Source: Phoebastria nigripes (taxonomy: Eukaryota; Chordata; Aves; Procellariiformes; Diomedeidae). Taken from it: a stretch of 64,000 nt of DNA. A program made the position numbers and the translations under genes. Positions 37,691 through 50,199 of this stretch are shown piece after piece. The stretch is from contig JAYKAV010001000.1 in NCBI GenBank assembly GCA_035582835.1, positions 2,238,680-2,302,679 on the forward strand, in the 5' to 3' direction. Position 1 is the first letter of the stretch. Each line of letters starts with the position of its first letter. Below the pieces are notes generated by a model, which saw only the letters and a program-made list of their open reading frames with translations, had not been told where the DNA came from and searched no databases.

Positions 37691-40600
37691 ACAGGACCAA
37701 AAAATTTCCTGTAAATACTTATACCCACCCTTAGTAATAAACGCAACTTCAGGCCTCAAGCCCAAGAAGTCACTACAAGGATTTTAATGATGGCATGAAT
37801 TGCTTGCTCCCAGATTTTAAAGTAGTTAAACACAAAATTTACTTCCTTTGCTACGAGCAAAGACAGCTTGCAGCGCTCTCTGCAGTAGGAAGGGGAAAAG
37901 TGGATTAAAATTGTGTTTGGTTTGTTAAAGGATGCATGAACTCTTCTTTTGGGCCGAAGTATCTTTCTGGCCACTAGGACTATCTGTATCTGGAAGAAAG
38001 TCTGCTTTCAGACCACTCCTTATGTTTCATACAAAGTATAGCTTTGGTCAATAAGATTCAGAATAAGGAAAGACACTGCACTTCTTTAAAGGAGTAATGT
38101 ACAAAACATCACAGTTGAATTACTGTTGTTACATATATAGTTATAGCCAAGAAAAAAGGACAGGCAAAAACAGAATCAAGAGCAATTGTTTCTTAGAGAC
38201 TATTACGAGTTTTAAAATACAGACTATGGAGCTAGCAAACAAGATAATGCCCTAGTCGTAAGAGCAGATGATTGTCTGGAGAGCAGAAAGGAATTATTTC
38301 ATTTTCTCCTGGAAATATACCTAAATCAACCTTACTCTATGGAAACAGAGTGCTGTGACCATACTCCTCTAGGAAAATGAATCCTCACACCATTCAGATA
38401 AAGTGATTTACATACCATACTTTGAGATACTTAGAAATATGGCACCAGGAGATCAGAAATGTAGAACAGGAGAGATGGGTACAGAGCAGAGCCAGGGGAT
38501 GTACAGAAGAATCAAATTGAGTTGGCACATGAATTTCCTCATTTCACAATTTCAGAAATATTTTTAATACAAAAAGTGCATGTGTATGTGTGCATGGAAG
38601 ATTATGAAATCATGCAAGGTTGTGGAAGTCTTAATTAGCTTGGGCTAGTGTCATAGGTCACCCAAAAGAGACAAAACTAATGTACAAAAAACCAGCCAGA
38701 GCAAGGAGCCTGAAGCCTTTGTCTCCACTTGAAAGTTCCCATCAAAAGTGTACAGAGAAACATTTCTTATCCCAGAAAGAATCTCAAAGGGGCCACAGGT
38801 AGGCAAACATGGAGGAGCCTAAAGAGCAAGGAGGAGACACAAGTGACACCAGCTGAAGAGAGAAGAAAGAAGAGATATTAAATCCTAAATATACTTCTGT
38901 GGGCCTGCCTTCCTTTTCACAAAAAAGGCATTTCTTCACAGCGAGAGGTTTAAAGAATTCTTTCAGAATTTCCACATGGTCCTAAGNAGACTGCTCCCTT
39001 TAAAACTCTCAAAGGCTGGCTATTTTTCATTTTTCTTCAGCTATTTCCATTTTTATCATTCTGCCTTCTGGCTAGAAACATGTACTTGACAGGGTTTGTC
39101 AGTTCTTACAAACACTGAATCTGAGGACCACCTTGTCCTCTACTATGGACAGATTTACCAAGGGCCACTGAACAACCACCAGCAGAGGACGGTACAAGAT
39201 CTAAAGTGAAACCTCACATAATTCAAGCTAACTATAAAGATATACCATGTATACCACCACTTCAGGAAGTATTGTTGTCAGATGTCCAGTGATAACAAAG
39301 AATGTGTAAGAGAACTTATTTATATATGTTATGATATCTTCACATCTTTCCCTTTTCTGCCCTAGGGAGACATGATACTGAAGGCTAAAGAAAGACAGGA
39401 AAGAAAACACTGAGGTGAAGACTCCTAAACTGGAAGCTCCCTGCTGAATCCTGTCAGGTTGTGTTGCCCTTTGTTTGTTATGGAGATAGGCACTGGGGTA
39501 TCATTCTGGCCATGGAATTCATCCAAGCAAATCCAAAAAAGGAAAGGAAAAAGAAAGAAAGAATAAAGGATTATCTAATTTTTCCCCCCCTCCATTCAAA
39601 TATTCTACATGCCACAGAAAGAGGCTGTTACTTTTATAGTTGTTTTAAAAGGCTGACTTTTCCATTTTCTTAATCTGACTTCTTTTCACTCATTCAGCCT
39701 TCATGTTAGCTTTTAACCCTGCAACGTTTGTCAGATTCTTCAGCCATCAGACCCATGTTAAAGAGAAAAAAAAATCCTTCTAGTATCTGATCTACCCATT
39801 GAGAAGAAGAATGGAAAGATTATAGCAGTGGTGTTGTGGAGTAGAAGAAAAAAGAACAAATTATTTATTTTGTTTTTGCATATTTTTATAATATCTCCAT
39901 ATCTGAGGAAAAATCTCTTCCATCTATTTGGAGTCTTCCTGATGAAATCTATCATGCTACAGAGCAATTATGCACCACTTCGATCTCATATCTCCTTAAC
40001 TGAGAACTGAAGAAAGATTTCAGTACTGACAGGATCTTCTATAGGCCTTGTCTGAAGCGCCTGTCCACTGCATTGGGGAACTGTGCTGCAAACTTCATAT
40101 GTATCTACAGTATAAATGACACTAAGAAGTTTATGTTGAAGAAGGAAATTAATAACATAATTCTAATCTTTAAAAGTGCTTGAATTAAAAATGCCTTTCA
40201 TTTTTTTCCATTACTTTTCTTGGGAGTTCTCAGCTTTAAGGTAGTATTTAGCAGTACTTTTCATTTCTTTGTATTAAAGTTATTTTGGTACCTAATGAGA
40301 GCCATTGATCTATTTTAATAATGAAATAAGAAATGTTGACACACTCCTGGGAAAGAAAAAGTGTGGAAAAATAATTCCTGGATTACCGGATATCCCTTAG
40401 AAACTTTCAGCCCTATGTAAAAGGAGAGAAAAAAGAAGAGCGATGCCTGGTTTGAAAAATGGACTTCCATCCAGAATTATGAGGAGGGTAAGAGGTAATA
40501 AATTGGCTGATAAGCAAATGTAGGTAAAAGTTTGAGTTTGTATAGCATTCTGAAAAGTCCTACTACAGTTTAAGTTTAAACTTGGGAACTGTTCATTTTT

Positions 40601-40717
40601 TCTAGAAGCGTAGTAAGGGTCAGATGCAGATAAATATAATACAAGATCCATTTTAGAGAAATTATCGTATGTATTTAATCTACAGAATAAAAAAAAATAA
40701 AATGATCACATCTTTAC
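37691..40717. other. Unique non-coding stretch
   Basis: No gene is recognisable. A purine-rich AAAG/GAAA patch lies at about 39537-39570. The rest is AT-rich without repeat structure. Confidence 0.5.
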
Positions 40718-40822
40718 CTCCCAGATACAGTAAATAATCTTCACATACTCCTTTTTTTCTGAGGCCGACATAAAGTCACCAGATGGGTCATAATGGAACC
40801 AGTATCTTCCACCTCTTTGTAC
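40718..40822 (-). other. Candidate internal coding exon, minus strand (unverified)
   Basis: On the minus strand an acceptor (CATTTGCTCAG, ending at plus 40823) and donor (GGGAG|GTAAAG, GT at plus 40717-40716) enclose exactly 105 bases, 35 codons, phase 0 at both ends. The peptide starts VQRGGRYWFHYDPSGDFMSA and continues to a C-terminal IWE. Its mix of glycine, aromatic and charged residues is more protein-like than other open frames here, and the open frame extends upstream through NLERRSFAQ. An alternative acceptor (TATCTTCTTTCTGGAG) just upstream would lengthen it. No family is recognised. It could also be an old pseudo-exon. Confidence 0.22.
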
Positions 40823-42130
40823 CTGAGCAAATGACCTCCTTTCAAGATTAATTCTCCAGAAAGAAGATAATTGAATTACCTGAGTGCTGATCCACTTCAA
40901 AGGATGTTCTTTATAGGAGGCATAATCAGATTCTGATGCTTTGATCAAGAGAATCTATGAACCTGCTTACTCGATCACAAACTCTACTATTTGCCATGAA
41001 GAGATAACTAATCAATTACAGAACATACATCTGCTCTGAGTAACATTATTGATGACTTGAGAGAAGGAATGCATAATTCAAAGAGTAAACCCCTCGGGAA
41101 AGCTGGCAGTGGCTGTGGACCAAGGAATTCAAATGAGACAGAGGGTGGCCAGCCTAGAGGTAAGTTGCTTATGATTAAATGGGAGTATCTGCTGTGCCCT
41201 CATTTGAAATGGAACATAACAATGAAAGGAAGGGACTCTTGCTCAAATCTGGTTAGTAATATGGTCTGTCAGCACAAATCCTGCCACCCTTCCCCTTCTC
41301 AAAGCAAGCCTGGTCAGCTTCCCAGCAGAACCTGAATGTTTCTACTGTACCAGACTAAGGAACTACTGGTCCAGAGAAGCTTATACAAGGGCAGAGTTCA
41401 TTTGCCCATCTTCTATGCCATGCACAAACCTGTGTTTCCAAAGCTCGTGTCATCTTTTCTCAAGAGGGCCAGGATCTTCTAGAGTTTTCTCAAAGACCTA
41501 CGTGAAGTGGATGCATTGCTCCTTCATGACTCCAGGGCTTCCATAATTAGTATTTTAACTTTTCAGTGAGAAACAAAAGAATGGATTTAAGAATATTAGA
41601 AAATGAACAGAAAATATTCTAGAAACTATATTTTCAGACTATTCTTTTGATCCCTCCTAAATTTTTGCAAGCTGACACAGGTATTTTCCCAGGTAAACTT
41701 ACTTAGGACTCNGGGAAATCCTCCTATTTTGTGGAGGAAATGAGAGAGGTGACCTAAAAAGGTATTTGGCAGTAATGAAGGATATGGATAACAGATTGAA
41801 TTTTCTTGTTTGCTCTCTTTTTAAAATACATACAAAGGTAAAGTGAATTAAAAAGGAAAAGCATAAATATAAAAACAATGAAAGGAAACATTTAACAAAA
41901 CAGTTATTAAACCCATGGAACTCACTGCAAAATGACAAATTTGAGTCTGAGACATGAATGAGATTCAAAAAGGAATTAGATATTCACAAGAACATCATTA
42001 TAAAATAAGTAGGTTAAGTTATTATTAGAAGGCATTCAAGTCCTCCTCAGTCTGTTTATAAGCCAACTATTGTTAAAGAAAGGGTTACAGAGTCACCTTT
42101 CTCTGTAGGAACAGGTTATTCTGCAAGGAC

Positions 42131-42189
42131 TCAGCCCTGCTCCATTAACATCAATGAGCCTTCCTATTGAGTTCAAAGAGTAGGATCAT
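42131..42189. mobile_element. Palindromic amniote repeat fragment
   Basis: TCAGCCCTGCTCCATTAACA and CAATGAGCC on the left, and TTGAGTTCAAAGAGTAGGAT on the right, are imperfect reverse complements. The plan (cctgctccattgacatcaatgg...attgagttcaatgggagcaggatca) matches the core of the old palindromic repeat mentioned at 18576. It is strongly diverged and has no coding content. Confidence 0.45.
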
Positions 42190-44768
42190 GTCACGAGATT
42201 ATTTCTTGCAAAATCCTGTGCTGTCCCTGACACTATATTTGATTGATGGCATGTTTGATTTTGTATGCCCATTTTTGTATTGTACTGTGGTATGAACCAC
42301 ACTGCTGTTGAAATCAGCCTCAGTTTCNGTCTATATAACACCAATCGTTTGTAACATTTGCAAGATACATGCATGTCTTGTTTTCTCTTTATCACCACAA
42401 GGCTTCACACAAATACCATAAAGTGTCTGATGTAATTTCTATATAACCTGCCTTGACTCCTTCCAAAAGCATGCTACATTTCTTATGCTGAAGACATTGC
42501 AAGTGAGAAATTAAAACTAGCCTGAATATTTAAAAATACAATATAATAGTCCACATGACTAATAGTACTAGACTGTAGGCACAAGAAAACTCAACTATAA
42601 TGATTACATCCATGTGTTAAAGACTCTCACTATTGTACCATGTGAGCATCTCAGAGCATCTTTACAATTCAGGCATACAGGAAATCTGTGTTGTTAACTA
42701 AATCTGAGTAATTAAAAACATCCTTGTTGAGTAGAGTGCCTTACAACTCTTAATTGAGTTATGTCCAGACCCAGAGGTGCCCTCCTTCCATTCATGAGTA
42801 GTGTGATTCATAAGAAAAAGCATACACATTTTTAAGCACAAAAAAACCCAACCAACCTACAAGTGCTTTTCTTCAAATTCTACAAGAGACTTGAGGCTAA
42901 AGTAGGAAAGAATCTGAGGAGAAAGTTTTGAGAGCTTAAGAGTACCGAAAAGAAGGGTGGCAAAGGAAGTCATCTTTGCAACCTTATCTACTCTAAATAA
43001 TTCAAAGATCCAAATGTTTGTCTATTCAAAACTTATTATTTTCCCATATCCATTTAAAATGAAAGCGGCTTTTTTTTCATTAAACTCAGTTGAGTTAGGT
43101 CAAACTTTAAGATTAAATTTCATTACTTTGCCTTTACTTAATGCTTCAATGGCCAGTCATGAGCTGACTTTATCCATTGCAAGCAGGACAAGAGCTGACT
43201 GGGAAGAGATGAAGGTAGCCCTTAGAACAAAATGTCCTCCCATTTTGGCCTTGAATCGTAAGCATTCACAGNAGACAGAAAAATAAAGCGTCTGAGGCGT
43301 GGCCAAAATTTTGCTGAATCACTCAAGTGACTACCTCAGCCAAATCCAAGAACCTCCTGCTGTGAAAGGCTGCAAATCTTTTGTGGAGGGTAGCCCTCAC
43401 AAAGCTTGGTTACAGCAGCTAAAATTCAGTGGCAATAATAACTGTCCACAGGTTTCTAAACAATCTAGCGATGTATGTGCACCTCTTATTCCTTCTCACA
43501 TTTTGAATCTGTGTGGAGTTGTTTATTTTATTACCTTTTATTTCCAAGATGAAGGAAATCTATAGTCCATGACCAGAATTAACAACATTAAAAGAAAGGG
43601 AAAAAAAGCACAAGTCATTTGAATTCAGTTTTTATGCAGCATGCCAAGATATGCTGAAGTTAAAAGTGATAGCAGTGCACTGAATGAATTGTAAGATTTG
43701 TTTTTATCTTTCTTATTGAACAGATTCCTGCAGTTTACTTTTTTGAGCATCTTACGGCATCTTTGGTTCAGCCAACAAAGAAATTCCTTTTGGACACAGC
43801 ATGTGGTCAAATGAAGACTCTGTTCAAAGTGACATGAAATCAGAAATATTGGCTATATAACAGGTATTGTCTTTTTCTATACCTCTGTTCTTCATTGTCA
43901 GTAGTCGCCATAACTGAAGAGACACACTCACAAAGAAGTAAGAAATGTTCAAAGTGGGCAACAGATGCTTTATTAGAAGGCAAACCTTTCTCTTTTCTCT
44001 ATTCATTTTATCCTAACACCAGCAGGTTTCCAAGGGGGAGAAAAAGCAGCTTTGAAGCTTTTTTTTTTCCCCTCCAACAGTATTTTTTTTAAAGAGGTCC
44101 TAATTTCAAATGCTTTAGTGAAGTCTGACTCAGTGCTCTTATGTTACAAAATATTTAATGCTTTAATAGTAGGATCACCACCAGTTCCCCTTTGTATTTG
44201 CATTTTTTTCTGATTATTAATTGGACAGACAAGTACCAGTTATTGGTACTTGCAGAATTCTCCTCCTCCAGGACCCAAACAATACTCATCTTGGGTGGTA
44301 GGGAGATATGGGGGACCTTTGACCCAAGTAGCCTGGGAACAATCATGGGTTTGTTCCAGTGTCCTATATGGAAACAGTTTTTACTCCACATGCATATGAA
44401 ACTTGTGATGTTAACACCTTAAAAAGACTTACTACAGTAGTGCATACTTGGGCTAAACTCTTAATTGAAGTCAGTTGGAGCTTTGTTCCATCACTGAATA
44501 CCAAATTGGACCAATTGGAAAAACAGCAGCCAGATACTAAGCTGGGGTAAACCAGCCTTGTTCCACAGAAACCCATCTGTATCCCACCTCAGCGTTCCAA
44601 ATGTCAGTGTCACATGGTCAATAAAACAGCATCCCTGGAGCCCTATTTCACATACAGACCACATCACACTGTGTTGAAACTTGGAGTTGTTCAGTGTAAT
44701 TATAACATGGAAAAATAGCAGGACCAGCACATTCTTATATTCCATGTCAATGAACAGGGATGAATAGG

Positions 44769-44796
44769 CATAAATAGGGCTTAATGCCTATTTATG
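44769..44796. repeat. Perfect inverted repeat, 10-bp arms
   Basis: CATAAATAGG (44769-44778) and CCTATTTATG (44787-44796) are exact reverse complements around an 8-base loop. A second overlapping pair, AATAGGCAT and ATGCCTATT, exists in the same stretch, so the DNA could fold in two alternative ways. No function is assigned. Confidence 0.7.
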
Positions 44797-45410
44797 AGGC
44801 TATGTAGGAGCCATGGGGATTGGATATACATCAGCATTGTGTATATTCTCTCCATGGAAGCACACAAACTGCCATTCAACATGAAAGTTTTGTTTATACC
44901 AGCAAAAGTATCAAAGTAACAGTTGACTAACCAGGACCCAGAGACATGAAAAAAGATGAGATGTTAGTAAAAGACTGCAGTCAGCAGGGAGAATTACTAG
45001 AATATAATTTTGTGTAGCACATCCCATTTGATGTCACTCTAAAACTGCATTGTGAATGAACATTTTAATTAATTAACACCCGGTCAAGTTATGTATTCTG
45101 TTCAATTGCTGATCAACCTCAGACATTGCTCTCCATCTGAATAGCTTAACATTTTCAAGAACATAGAAACAGGAACAACAGAGGTAGATTAGCTCTGGTT
45201 CTAAGGTTACTGGGCTCCTAGAGGGAGCCAGAAGCAATGAGAAAACCAGTCTGAGAAACCAGTGAGCTGTTTAACTTTCAAGGGGATTCACTGATTCTGA
45301 AGTCTGACTTCTACCTTTTCCATGAGCTCCTAACCTGTACCTCAAAGGTAATCATCTGTTCAAAATCTCTTGGGCACCTCTCTTTTTCATTCCTTCTTCT
45401 CCATTTTCAG

Positions 45411-45456
45411 GGAAGTGGACAAAGCAACCCTTGGTGATTTTTTTAATGCGTTTTAG
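45411..45456 (+). other. Candidate exon with strong splice sites (unverified)
   Basis: A very strong acceptor (CTTCTTCTCCATTTTCAG, ending at 45410) and a good donor (TTTTAG|GTAAGAG) enclose 46 bases. One frame (EVDKATLGDFFNAF) ends exactly in TAG at the donor; another (KWTKQPLVIFLMRF) stays open. The splice sites are among the best in the window, but the short length and lack of a recognised product keep this a weak call. A perfect hairpin lies about 75 bases beyond the donor. Confidence 0.17.
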
Positions 45457-45531
45457 GTAAGAGCACAGTTATCAGGGGTCAGCTTTTGCTACATTATTCT
45501 TAACATACCCTCACCTTGCAAAAACACAACT

Positions 45532-45562
45532 AGGCAGAAGTTTTAACTAGAAACTTCTGCCT
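45532..45562. repeat. Perfect inverted repeat, 12-bp arms
   Basis: AGGCAGAAGTTT (45532-45543) and AAACTTCTGCCT (45551-45562) are exact reverse complements around the 7-base loop TAACTAG. Part of the unit recurs directly after it (GCAGAAGAATTAACTAG), so local duplication probably made the structure. The stem is too short for a typical microRNA precursor. Confidence 0.8.
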
Positions 45563-46652
45563 GCAGAAGAATTAACTAGCAGTGGTAACTTTTAGAAATT
45601 TGCACAATGGTAAGGCTCAGCAAATCTGTGATTCCTTGTAAAATAATCACCTGATAAACTTTCAGACTATTTGCACTGTTCTGAGTCTTCATTTAAGTAG
45701 AAGGGGGCACTGTAATACAACAATACCTGTCCTACACAGAGTTGTTTTGTTATCCAAAAGCTGAATTTCTTTTCAGCAAGGAAGCTGTAAGAGTCACAAT
45801 TTAAAAATTACAACATATAAAATGTAGAATTAATACTTTCACCTGACCATGGTCATTATTACATTTTTCCAAGGATATATTCATAACACCGAAATATCCA
45901 TCTCAGAGGAGCAGAATTTCTGTTTTATTCTTTTTTTTTTTGAATGCTCATGAGAAAGAAATTAAGATGTCAGTGTTTATTGCTGTTTATTCATATTTCG
46001 TGTATTAAGTTTTGCACAAATATTTCAGAAGTAATACAACAACAACACAACTCTAACAAGTAGCATGAAAGAAAGTAAATTATTTATAGAATGGGACCAT
46101 ACATTTGACTATTGAAAATATATACGTATTGAAAGGTGTCTTTCTGAAGAAAGTGAATGAACTTACAAAATTAAAATCAGGAAAGCAGGATGACATGAGG
46201 AAAACAAAAAAGGGGAGAAGGTCAAAAAAGATCAAGGGAGTACATTATGAAAGAATAAAGCTATTGGGTACATGAACGGGATTAAATTAACCAAGGCTCA
46301 TTCAGAACAGAAAAGTAAAAAGTGATATTCTAAGAAGGGTGGAAATGACCCAAATGTGCAGAAATTGCAGACATTACCTTATAAAATAGGATATTGTGGC
46401 TCGTATCTAAATATGTAAATAAAATCTAAGGTTCTGCTAAACACTGAGCTTTGACCCTGTTTGTATGGCTAGGGTTTGCTCAAGAGGGAGCACAAGGTCA
46501 TTGTCAGAGGAGGTGGCTGCTGCAGTCTCCAATTCCTGTCTTTCAGAAAATTAAGTTCTGTGTGCTTTCTAGTCCCTATATCTCTACATTTCTAGTGAAG
46601 CAAGCTTTATTTAGAAAAGGTTTTTATTAGAGCAGATGATCATAACTGGGGG

Positions 46653-46666
46653 AAAAAAAAAAAAAA
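46653..46666 (+). repeat. Poly-A run (14 bases)
   Basis: A simple homopolymer just upstream of the 21-bp palindrome at 46679. Confidence 0.8.
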
Positions 46667-46678
46667 GAGTACTTTTTT

Positions 46679-46699
46679 ACTCACCTGTCACAGGTGAGT
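46679..46699. promoter_or_regulatory. 21-bp perfect palindrome with paired E-boxes and splice donors
   Basis: ACTCACCTGTCACAGGTGAGT folds as two exact 10-base arms around one central base. Each arm carries a CACCTG E-box of the type bound by ZEB, SNAI and E-proteins, so the site has two facing half-sites. Read on either strand it also contains a consensus splice donor, CAG|GTGAGT. No coding exon is visible upstream of the donor on either strand. Function is not established. Confidence 0.4.
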
Positions 46700-48050
46700 T
46701 CAGAAACTACTTGTTCTTATCACAGTATTCAAAGCAAGCTTGACAAAATACAGTAGTAGCTGTTGTCAGATCAGCAGTCACTGCTGCTACTACCCCAGAT
46801 AGCAGCGCAAACAAAAACTTTGGCAATCACTGATATAATAAGTGAGAGTTGGGGGGAAAGGGGAGAATATAATGTAAGGCAGTCATTATGCAATGCACTG
46901 TGAAACATGGTGAAATTGCTGAACTGCTCCTCCTAACAGTTCAATAATTCCTCCTGCTGAAGAGGAAATAACATGGAATAAATTTTGGAAAGCAAGTCTA
47001 GAGTGACAACAAAGAAAGAAATGGTCAAGCTGCAAGATAAGTATGCAGCAAGCAGAAAAACTAATTTAGCTGGAATTTGAAAAAAAAAAAAAAAATCCAT
47101 TAGGGCCAATAAATTAAATCTTAGACCTAGTAAATGGAATGGGATTTTTTTTTTTTTTTTTTTTAAATCGACTTCAGGAAGGCCAGCATTTGCCTAGTCT
47201 ATTATTATTTATTCACATAAAAGAAGCCACAAAATCTCTAATATATGGAAGCGATTGTGACTTGATGTTAAATTCCAACTACAAGCATTCTGCTTCTTGA
47301 ATTGCTATGCTTTAGTAGAGTGAGTTTCCAAAAGGCATGCACAGGGCAAGAATTTACTCAGACAATAGGACTGTTCACTTCAGAATTTGTCTTTCCCTAG
47401 AAGTCTCCTGTTTAAAGAATGTTTCTGTTCTCATGTCTAAATGCATGGGCAAAACCCACTTGTATATATAGAAGGAGGGAAGGGACACAGACTACTACAG
47501 ATACCATGATTGATAAGTTCAGCCCCCAGGCAACTACTTCATACTAGTAGATGTCCTCTTAGGATTGCTCAGGGTACTATACAACCTCTTACAGTTTTAT
47601 CTGAAGGCTAGGGTTTGGAGGCACCCAAGTAGTAAAGCATTAGCCCTGGAATGATAAAACTTCCAGGGAAACAACATTTGAAGGAGGACAGAGGTATTTT
47701 CATCTTCTATCCACTGCTGAGAGCAAGCTTTTAGCTCAGTGCTGAGGTCTAAGATCCTGAGAAAGATAGGCCTTTGCACTTACATGATCATCACCTATAT
47801 CAAACAACTCAAACAAAAAAGAACATCTCTCATGTAAATCTCTTCAGAAAATGAATAGAAAGACCTGAAAAGGTTAAAGGCTAGAGTTTTTAGAGCTTTT
47901 ATTCATACCAAGGAAAAAAAGCAGACAGTGTTCAAAAGTTTTATTCTTAGGCCATTTTCAACAATTCCCTTTTAAAAATCCTACTTTTATGAGAACACTC
48001 TTACCTTATTCAGAAAGTTCACAAATAAAGAGTTTCTTTTTCTTTCCCTG
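46700..48050. other. Unique non-coding stretch with homopolymers
   Basis: It includes an A run at 47080-47095 and a T run at 47145-47164. On the minus strand a strong acceptor (CCTATCTTTCTCAG) precedes an open frame to 47597, but no adequate donor follows, so I do not call an exon. Confidence 0.5.
47080..47164. repeat. Facing A16 and T20 runs
   Basis: An A run at 47080-47095 is followed 49 bases later by a T run at 47145-47164. As complementary runs they could pair as a 16-bp A:T hairpin. Each could also be an independent slippage product. Confidence 0.75.
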
Positions 48051-48270
48051 TATATATGTGTGTGTGTCTGAGAATGACAGTAAGAGTGTAAATCTTTCAC
48101 TTGTTCTTTATGTACTCCCTTACAGCAAATACCATCTGACGAGTCCGGGGGGGTCCATTTAAGTTCTGTTATATTTCAGATTTAAACCCTTCCCTGCCGT
48201 CCCCTCTCAATTAGATTGTCACTTCAAGTATTAGAATAATTGTTATAAAATACTCAGATAGCGCTGGCAA

Positions 48271-48360
48271 CTATATATGTATACATATATATAACAAACA
48301 TATAACACACACACACACACACTTGTTTGTGTATATATCACACTTGTATGTGTATGTATC
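48271..48360. repeat. AT/AC/GT alternating purine-pyrimidine tract
   Basis: Alternating TA words (48271-48292) run into nine AC units (48305-48322) and then GT/TA words to about 48360. A related TG stretch sits at about 48056-48068. It is a compound dinucleotide microsatellite, prone to length variation and Z-DNA-like structure. Confidence 0.8.
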
Positions 48361-50199
48361 TCTCCACGTAAATACATACAAACACCTAATCAAATCGTCC
48401 AGACATCTTTTCTGTACCTGAAGATGTATACATACCTACACTAGGCCATATTTTATTTAGTTGTATCCTGAATCTTCTTCAGTGAGTCGCTGCTCTGAGA
48501 ATATATATTTCAACAGAGTTTTTTAAAAAAAGTAACCCAGATATCTCAAGAGGAATGAAAAATATACCTTCCAAGAACACCCATGGAGAAGTTGCTCATT
48601 TTTGTGGATTCCCCTTTTTCTGATATTATTGGCACTTTAGAGTCCTTGCTACTACCAGGGCCCTTTGATCTCTACAACCTGGCGCCACAAGATTTGCCCT
48701 CTGTATGTTGTGAGAACTTAAAAAGGATTGTTTAAGGAGGGCAGCTTCTGTGTAATTGCACATTAGCCATACTTAGAATGATTACGGCTTTCTTGACATC
48801 AGAATGATGGGTTATTAGCAGTATTTTAAGGTTTCTAGGCTGGGGAAATTGCAATTCCTCTCTGGATGGCCACAACAGTTGAATCTATAGCGAAGATGAG
48901 GAAAAGGTGGGTTCACTACTGCATTACTTAAATCAAAGACTATTCCTTATGCGATTTATGCAATGGTTAAATGCTCACTCCTTCCCTTCTCTATGCTACA
49001 CCTTCTTTTGTTATTGCACCAATACAGACTCTGAGTCTTTCCTGTACTGAGGACTCAGTGACAGGAACATGTCAGAAATTACAACACAAATGTCATCCAG
49101 GAAATAATAATAATCCCATCATTATGATAAAACCTGCTATATTTAAAAAAAACCCTTCCGAATCACTAATTCTCAAAAATAATATTAACTAATGTTAATA
49201 CGTATGAGTACGCATAACAGTTTTTAAAAGACAATATTTGTGACGACTAATGTGACTACTGGACCTCTGTAGAGGGAATTTCTCTTCTGGAGTTAAAAGG
49301 TCAACAGCTCTCCAAGTTACTATCATATCTCAGACTTGAGGGGGCTGTGATAGGAGTCCTGCCTACCATGTAGGGTGGCTATCTGAAGGTATAGCTCATC
49401 TAGCTTTCCTTTACTGCCTGCTGGGTGCTCACACCATCCCCGTTTTTATCTTTTATCTTTTTCTTGACCATTACAGGTATCAATCTTGCTTATTCTTTTC
49501 CTCTTTGTTAATATTTTGATCCTTCTACTAAAGCTGAGATTTCACTGGAAATGTAAAAATGGAAGGAAGATTCTCTTTTTTTCTTACTTTCCTTTAAATT
49601 TTGGTAATTAGCAAGCTGTCTGCAAAGTAGTATTTCCAGAAATCCCACAATAGCATGGACTTTGAAATTACATATATAGAATATTGTGATGCCTGAAAAC
49701 TGAAATTCTTTTAGGTACTTTCTCCAGAATATCTTGGATAACATACCCACATGGATGATACATGATGTGTTACCCTGGTAGCATACAAGTACTGCTATCG
49801 ATGTTCCAAATGCTATCTGGCCAGTCTCTGTGCACAAAAATAAACAATATCATTCAAATTATGCAAAACTTCAGTCTGTTAGCTACTATATACACAGACA
49901 ATTTCAGTCTGCCATGTTTTCAAAATTAAAAAAAAAAAATTCTTTGTAGTACTGTAATAAATAAATATTATTATTCTTATTCCAGACCTGGGTATTCTTC
50001 AGTAATTAATTTCCCTAATAGTTGAATTGAAAAGGAATCAGAACTCAAAAAAGATCAATATCAATTGACTGATGAGTTTGTCCCTATTCTCTTGAACGTA
50101 ACTTAAAGAGGAACATTTGATCGCTACCAAATTTCTAAAGGGAATACCATTTCAATGTTAAGACTAATGAGACTAGTTTAATCTCATCCCCATAAACAA
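48361..50199. other. Unique non-coding stretch
   Basis: I see no gene or clear transposon. A small CpG-bearing island (CTGACGAGTCCGGGGGGG) lies just upstream at about 48137-48154, without further context. Confidence 0.5.

Larger units (their letters stand above)
40823..45410. other. Unique non-coding stretch with small inverted repeats
   Basis: No gene is recognisable. It includes a palindromic repeat fragment (42131-42189), a perfect hairpin (44769-44796) and a consensus donor GAG|GTAAGT at 41160 lacking a convincing upstream acceptor. The words TTAATTGAAGTCAGTTGGAG near 44460-44479 resemble the core of the palindromic amniote repeat. Confidence 0.5.

Noticed and set aside
45532..45562. MicroRNA precursor
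   Set aside because: The 12-bp stem with 7-base loop is shorter than a normal precursor stem and does not extend outward.
47597..47779. Minus-strand exon after the strong acceptor CCTATCTTTCTCAG
   Set aside because: The open frame ends in TAA with no good donor and no nearby polyadenylation signal, so an exon model is not supported.
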